Shown here piece by piece: positions 14,670-18,053 of a DNA stretch of 18,053 bases. This DNA comes from an uncultured Collinsella sp. (GTDB lineage Bacteria; Actinomycetota; Coriobacteriia; Coriobacteriales; Coriobacteriaceae). Below the pieces are notes generated by a model. That model made no database searches and was not told where the DNA came from. It saw nothing but the letters and a program-made list of their open reading frames with translations. How positions within the stretch are numbered: position 1 is the stretch's first letter; every line of letters begins with the position of its first letter. Location of the stretch: assembly GCA_959600835.1 (NCBI GenBank), contig CAUGNQ010000042.1, positions 1-18,053 of the forward strand, written 5' to 3'. The position numbers and the translations under genes are program-made.

Positions 14670-15662
14670 GTGGATGTACAGCAGCTAGAAGAGGCTTGGG
14701 CTTTGAGGGCCGGTGCGCGTGAGGCGCGTCTTGTCTCGGCCTCGCATGTGCCGGCGGCGCTGTCGATGCTGGGGATTGTGCGGCCCGGCGATCGCTTGGT
14801 GGCCTTTGCGGACGACTTTGCCGATGTGTTTGCCTGCGGCTTTGATGGCTGCGATGTTGCGCTGGTGGGGGAGCCCGCGGCTGCGGCGTTTGCTGCTGCG
14901 TCCGAGGGCTTTGATGCTTCGTTTGATGCCGAGGGGCCGCACCTGTGGTGGTTCGTCAACTCCATCGGCGGGTTTGGTCTGCGTGTGCCCGACCTTCGCG
15001 CTCTGGGCCGCGCGTCTCGTGAGTCGCACGCGCTGCTGGTTGTGGACAACACGGTGGCGTCGGCTTTTGGCTGCGATCCACTGCGGCTGGGTGCTGCGCT
15101 GTCGCTCGAGGCGCTCGATCGCGCGTGCGCCGGCAAGGCTCCGCGCAAGCTCGTTGCCGCTTCGGTGGCACGCTCACAGCTCAAGCGCCATCGCGTGGAT
15201 GCCGCTGCCGAGCGCGCGCATGTCCTGCTTGAGGGCTGCGGATTGGCTGCGCTCGACTTGTCCTCCGATGAGGCTGAGGTTCTAGAGCACGAGCTCGACA
15301 CACTCGACACCCGCATGCAGGAACACTTCGACCGTGCACGTGCGCTGGCCGAGTATTTGGCTGCCAATGAGATGGTGCGCAACGTGCGTTATCCCGGGCT
15401 GACCTCGCATCCCGACCATGCCATCGCGACTGGCATCCTGGAGCACGGTTTTGGCCCGGCAGTAGAGTTTGACCTGATGGGCTACATTGCGGGCGAATTC
15501 TTCAGCATGCTGCCGGACGAATTCCGCACATCGCCTGCCGGCGGCCCAACAACGCGCCTTTCGGCCCCACGCGGCAAGCAGGGGAGCACCATCCGCCTCT
15601 TCGCCGGCACCGACGACCCCCTGGTCGTAGCGTCCACCCTAGACAACGCCCTCCGCAACTAG
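14670..15662 (+). CDS. Degenerate Cys/Met-metabolism PLP-enzyme homolog
   Basis: Protein of 330 aa related to the cystathionine gamma-synthase/lyase family (usually 380-400 aa). Recognisable blocks are VSASHVPAALSMLGIVRPGDRLVAF (about 23-47), LLVVDNTVASAFGCDPLRLGAAL (the DNTxxSP..xPLxLGAD region), VRNVRYPGLTSHPDHAIA (the YPGLxSHPxH motif) and STIRLFAGTDDP near the C-terminus (LxRLSVGIEDP). Where active members carry the PLP-binding lysine in an S-x-T-K motif, this protein reads LSLEALDR, with no lysine. The N-terminal tetramer/PLP-phosphate segment and the substrate loop before the C-terminal motif also seem shortened. It may therefore be inactive as a PLP enzyme or have a changed role. The start is GTG 14670 with AAGGGA at 14655-14660; the longer reading from 14610 begins inside the terminator and is rejected. 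It is convergent with the regulator gene downstream. Confidence 0.7.
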   Translation: MDVQQLEEAWALRAGAREARLVSASHVPAALSMLGIVRPGDRLVAFADDFADVFACGFDGCDVALVGEPAAAAFAAASEGFDASFDAEGPHLWWFVNSIGGFGLRVPDLRALGRASRESHALLVVDNTVASAFGCDPLRLGAALSLEALDRACAGKAPRKLVAASVARSQLKRHRVDAAAERAHVLLEGCGLAALDLSSDEAEVLEHELDTLDTRMQEHFDRARALAEYLAANEMVRNVRYPGLTSHPDHAIATGILEHGFGPAVEFDLMGYIAGEFFSMLPDEFRTSPAGGPTTRLSAPRGKQGSTIRLFAGTDDPLVVASTLDNALRN

Positions 15663-15681
15663 CTAAATCATCCTCGACTCA

Positions 15682-15754
15682 ATAAGTTGCGGTGAAATAT
15701 GGATTGATTTACGGCTTTAACCGCATAAACAGTCCCTATTTCACCGCAACTTAT
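15682..15754. repeat. Inverted-repeat element with perfect 18-bp arms
   Basis: ATAAGTTGCGGTGAAATA (15682-15699) and its exact reverse complement (15737-15754) enclose 37 bases that can extend the stem imperfectly (GGATTG with CAGTCC, TTTA with TAAA, CGG with CCG). The whole 73-bp unit folds as one long hairpin. It is AT-richer than its surroundings and lies between two convergent genes, so it may be a MITE-like repeat, a bidirectional transcription stop, or both. No ORF is present. A run AAAAA at 15774-15778 would give U5 in the minus-strand transcript. Confidence 0.8.
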
Positions 15755-15795
15755 GAGAAGAGATTGTGCGGCTAAAAAGCCCCGTCCCAAATTAG

Positions 15796-16149
15796 CTACT
15801 CTTTGATGCTGGCGATGAGGGCGTCGGCGCGGGTTGCTATGACGTCGTTGATTTCTGCCTGCAGGGTTTCGTAGACTTCGATGGCGCGCTTGCCGGCGGG
15901 GGTGAGCGATGATCCGCGGGCGCCGTCGCGCTCGATGAGCTTGCAGTCTAGCTGCCCTTCAGCCTCGTTCACAATGCGCCAAGCCTTGGAATACGCCATG
16001 CCCATGCTCTTGGCGGCACGGTTGAGCGAGTGGTCGCGGGCAATACCCTGCAGCAGCAAGACGCAGCCATGGCCAAACACACCCGGCAGATCCTTGTCGC
16101 ACGCTTGAATGACCAACTTTGCCGTCGTCTTGTACTCCATGTGCTCCAC
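15796..16149 (-). CDS. Small ModE-type winged-helix regulator
   Basis: DNA-binding protein of 117 aa that matches only the N-terminal winged helix of ModE/LysR-like regulators. LLLQGIARDHSLNRAAKSMGMAYSKAWRIVNEAE (about 31-64) is the helix-turn-helix with the AAKxMGMxYxKAW signature. RDGARGSSLTPAGKRAIEVYETLQ (about 74-97) is the wing and the dimerisation helix. There is no molybdate-binding (MOP) domain, so a link to molybdenum cannot be claimed. The start is GTG 16149 or ATG 16140; both are in frame and neither has a clearly better ribosome binding site (GGAAAG lies close to the former, GGAG close to the latter). It is divergent from guaB with an 184-base shared upstream region, and convergent with the PLP-homolog gene. 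The target is unknown; autoregulation at the shared region is plausible. Confidence 0.8.
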   Translation of the reverse strand: MEHMEYKTTAKLVIQACDKDLPGVFGHGCVLLLQGIARDHSLNRAAKSMGMAYSKAWRIVNEAEGQLDCKLIERDGARGSSLTPAGKRAIEVYETLQAEINDVIATRADALIASIKE

Positions 16150-16165
16150 GTCTTTCCGCTAAAGT

Positions 16166-16180
16166 GTTTGCTGGGCAAAC
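16166..16180. promoter_or_regulatory. Dyad GTTTGC-TGG-GCAAAC in the divergent region
   Basis: Perfect six-bp arms with a three-base centre, 17 bases before the regulator's GTG. It could be an operator for that regulator or a leader hairpin; nothing else in the window repeats it. Confidence 0.35.
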
Positions 16181-16224
16181 GCAAAGCCTGCGTCAAACCC
16201 TCGTGTGCTCTTCTTAAATCATGC

Positions 16225-16233
16225 ATTGTAGCA
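16225..16233 (-). promoter_or_regulatory. Possible extended -10 promoter of the ModE-type gene
   Basis: On the minus strand the sequence reads TGCTACAAT, an extended -10 (TGnTACAAT). It would start a leader of about 70 bases and it shares bases with the guaB -35 box on the other strand. Confidence 0.4.
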
Positions 16234-16254
16234 GTCAAAGTGCGTTAAGATACT
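16226..16254 (+). promoter_or_regulatory. Probable guaB promoter
   Basis: TTGTAG (16226-16231) and GATACT (16249-16254) are separated by 17 bases. The predicted start near 16261 gives a leader of about 73 bases that begins with the palindrome TTGGGCGCCCAA (16264-16275). I see no purine riboswitch pattern in it. Confidence 0.5.
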
Positions 16255-16333
16255 TCCCCAGTATTGGGCGCCCAAGGTTGGGCTGGGTCCTACGAGGCCT
16301 GCAGCCGACCGGTCGCATGGAAAAAGGAGAAAC

Positions 16334-17845
16334 ATGGCTACGTTCTTTCCCGGTGAGTCCCACACGTTTTCGGAGTATCTGCTGGTTCCTGGTTACTCGT
16401 CCTCGCAGTGCATCCCCAACAACGTCTCTCTTAAGACGCCGCTAACCCGTTTCAAGCGCGGTGAGAAGCCGGCAATCACCCTGAACATCCCCATGGTTTC
16501 CGCCATCATGCAGTCCGTCTCGGGCGTCGACATGGGTGTCGCGCTCGCTACCGAGGGTGGCCTGTCCTTCATTTACGGTTCCCAGACCCCCGAGTCCGAG
16601 GCCGCTATGGTCAAGGCCGTTAAGGATCACAAGGCTGGCTTCGTTCAGTCCGATTCCACACTGACCCCCGACATGACCATGGAGCAGGTCATCGAGCTCA
16701 AGGAGAAGACCGGCCACTCCACCATGCCGGTTACCGACGACGGCACCCCCAAGGGCAAGCTCCTGGGTATCGTTACCAGCCGTGACTATCGCCCCAGCCG
16801 CGATGACCACCAGAAGAAGGTCGCCGAGTTCATGACCCCGCGCGAGCAGCTCATCGTGGGCGACAAGAACATCAGCCTCAAGGTTGCAAACGACGTCATC
16901 TGGGACAACAAGCTCAACGCTCTGCCCATTGTCGACGACAACGATCACCTCATGGGCATCGTCTTCCGCAAGGACTACGACAGCCACAAGACCAACCCCA
17001 ACGAGCTGCTCGACGGCGATAAGCGCTACATGGTCGGCGCCGGTATCAACACCCGCGACTATGCCGAGCGCGTGCCGCTGCTCATCGAGGCCGGTGCCGA
17101 CGTCCTATGCATCGACTCTTCCGAGGGCTTCAGCGAGTGGCAGAAGCGCACCATCGAGTGGATCCGCGCCAACTACGGCGAGGACGTCAAGGTCGGTGCC
17201 GGTAACGTCGTCGACGCCGAGGGCTTCCGCTTCCTGGCCGACTGCGGTGCCGACTTCATCAAGGTCGGTATCGGTGGCGGCTCCATCTGCATCACCCGTG
17301 AGACCAAGGGTATCGGCCGTGGCCAGGCCACCGCGCTGATCGACGTCTGCCGCGCCCGTGACGAGTACTATGAGGAGACCGGCGTCTACGTGCCCGTGTG
17401 CTCCGACGGCGGCATTGTCTACGACTACCACATGACGCTCGCCCTTGCCATGGGTGCCGACTTTATGATGCTGGGCCGCTACTTCGCCCGCTTTGACGAG
17501 AGCCCGACCGAGCGCGTCAACGTCAACGGCCAGTACATGAAGGAGTACTGGGGCGAGGGTTCTGCGCGTGCCCGTAACTGGCAGCGCTACGACCTGGGCG
17601 GCGCCGCGAAGCTCAGCTTTGTCGAGGGCGTTGACTCCTACGTTCCCTACGCCGGCTCCCTCAAGGACGGCGTGGGCGGCACGCTCTATAAGGTCAAGTC
17701 CACGATGTGCAACTGCGGTGCCCTCTCGATCCCCGAGCTCCAGGAAAAGGCACGCCTGACCCTGGTAAGCTCGACCTCGATCGTCGAAGGCGGAGCCCAC
17801 GACGTCGTAGTCAAGGACTCCCAACAGAGCGTAACGTATCGATAA
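16334..17845 (+). CDS. guaB: IMP dehydrogenase
   Basis: Enzyme of 503 aa that oxidises IMP to XMP with NAD+, the committed step of guanine nucleotide synthesis. The N-terminal barrel strand region (NIPMVSAIMQSV, 51-62) is followed by a CBS-domain pair (about 105-220; STMPVTDDG and NALPIVDDN are the two core motifs). The rest of the barrel holds the catalytic loop GIGGGSICITRE with C319. The monovalent-cation/phosphate site CSDGGIVYD, the flap with the conserved Arg-Tyr pair (NWQRYD) and EGVDSYVPYAGSL come next. The loop reads CITRE and GIGRGQ rather than the commoner CTTR and GxGxPQ, a known subgroup of bacterial IMP dehydrogenases. The start is ATG 16334 with AAAGGAG just upstream (16325-16331). 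Strong C-ending codon bias matches a highly expressed housekeeping gene. It is transcribed alone and ends at a strong terminator. Confidence 0.96.
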   Translation: MATFFPGESHTFSEYLLVPGYSSSQCIPNNVSLKTPLTRFKRGEKPAITLNIPMVSAIMQSVSGVDMGVALATEGGLSFIYGSQTPESEAAMVKAVKDHKAGFVQSDSTLTPDMTMEQVIELKEKTGHSTMPVTDDGTPKGKLLGIVTSRDYRPSRDDHQKKVAEFMTPREQLIVGDKNISLKVANDVIWDNKLNALPIVDDNDHLMGIVFRKDYDSHKTNPNELLDGDKRYMVGAGINTRDYAERVPLLIEAGADVLCIDSSEGFSEWQKRTIEWIRANYGEDVKVGAGNVVDAEGFRFLADCGADFIKVGIGGGSICITRETKGIGRGQATALIDVCRARDEYYEETGVYVPVCSDGGIVYDYHMTLALAMGADFMMLGRYFARFDESPTERVNVNGQYMKEYWGEGSARARNWQRYDLGGAAKLSFVEGVDSYVPYAGSLKDGVGGTLYKVKSTMCNCGALSIPELQEKARLTLVSSTSIVEGGAHDVVVKDSQQSVTYR

Positions 17846-17864
17846 GATAAGACCTGCACATAAA

Positions 17865-17879
17865 GGTTGAGCCTCAACC
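17865..17879. repeat. Short palindrome downstream of guaB
   Basis: GGTTGAG-C-CTCAACC has perfect seven-bp arms around one central base, between the guaB stop and its terminator. It cannot form a normal hairpin loop without opening inner pairs, so a protein-binding site or chance are both possible. Confidence 0.3.
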
Positions 17880-17893
17880 ACGTTATTTAGATA

Positions 17894-17937
17894 AAGCGAG
17901 ATGCCTGCAAGTCGCAGGCATCTCGCTTGTTGTATTT
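17894..17937 (+). terminator. Strong intrinsic terminator of guaB
   Basis: Perfect 15-bp stem (AAGCGAGATGCCTGC / GCAGGCATCTCGCTT) with loop AAGTC, followed by the T-rich GTTGTATTT. It stands 48 bases after the guaB stop. Confidence 0.88.
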
Positions 17938-17945
17938 GCTATCAT
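17937..17945 (+). promoter_or_regulatory. Possible extended -10 promoter at the right edge
   Basis: TGCTATCAT fits an extended -10 (TGnTATCAT) just after the guaB terminator and could drive a gene or RNA leader that lies beyond the window. No coding region is recognisable between here and 18053. Confidence 0.3.
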
Positions 17946-18007
17946 CAGTCGAGTTAACGATGTGGCGGGGCGTTCTTATCTTTGCTCGCTGCAAGTTCCG
18001 CACGAGC

Positions 18008-18032
18008 CGAAGAGCACTTAATGTGCTCTTCG
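18008..18032. repeat. Hairpin of the short palindromic family
   Basis: CGAAGAGCAC-TTAAT-GTGCTCTTCG is a perfect ten-bp hairpin followed by TGCGAGC. The order CGAAG, stem, five-base TTMAT loop, stem, GCGAGC also describes the minus strand of the element at 10191-10224. There is no T-run after it. It may be an extragenic repeat or part of a leader for the next gene. Confidence 0.4.
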
Positions 18033-18053
18033 TGCGAGCAGGACTGTCCGCAG

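Noticed and set aside
15796..16149. Molybdate-responsive ModE
   Set aside because: Only the winged-helix domain is present; there is no MOP domain and no molybdate transport or cofactor gene nearby.
16255..16333. Purine (guanine) riboswitch before guaB
   Set aside because: The leader is short and GC-rich with only the TTGGGCGCCCAA palindrome; the conserved loop sequences of purine riboswitches are not seen.
1..18053. CRISPR array, tRNA or rRNA genes, insertion sequence
   Set aside because: No regularly spaced repeats, no cloverleaf or rRNA-like stretches and no transposase-like product were noticed in reading both strands.

Overview
The window is GC-rich, densely coded bacterial chromosome. 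A Pel locus without the outer-membrane genes pelB/pelC, a lipoprotein with a twin-arginine-like signal, a sucrose PTS with a GH32 hydrolase, and the general codon style fit a monoderm, high-GC actinobacterium of the Coriobacteriia (Collinsella-like). This placement is an inference from gene content, not a database match.

Region 1 (1-10113) is a tightly packed eight-gene operon on the + strand. Its first gene is cut by the left edge of the window. The order is pelD (degenerate GGDEF/GAF receptor), pelE (TPR-like membrane protein), a pelA-type deacetylase, pelF (glycosyltransferase) and pelG (MOP-type transporter), then a CotH-family kinase-like lipoprotein, a VTC-domain (polyphosphate polymerase-like) protein and a DUF4956 membrane protein. 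Six of the seven junctions are overlaps or 3-nt gaps, most with a ribosome binding site inside the preceding gene; the seventh gap is 3 nt too. The inferred system is a cyclic-di-GMP-responsive Pel-like exopolysaccharide machine to which a surface kinase / polyphosphate-type module has been joined.

Region 2 (10114-14653) starts with a 258-base spacer holding a hairpin without a T-run and a short palindromic element. It continues with a sucrose regulon: a LacI-family regulator, a sucrose EIIBC permease and a GH32 sucrose-6-phosphate hydrolase. Three near-identical 14-bp dyads (one over the regulator's start region, two flanking a TATATATAAC box before the permease) are its probable operators. 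A strong intrinsic terminator ends the hydrolase gene.

Region 3 (14654-15795) has a shortened homolog of the Cys/Met-metabolism PLP enzymes in which the usual PLP-lysine motif is not recognisable. A 73-bp inverted-repeat element with perfect 18-bp arms follows it. Region 4 (15796-18053) has a small ModE-type winged-helix regulator on the - strand, divergent from guaB (IMP dehydrogenase) with apparently overlapping promoters. guaB ends in a strong terminator, and the last 120 bases hold a possible promoter and a second hairpin resembling the one at 10199-10215.
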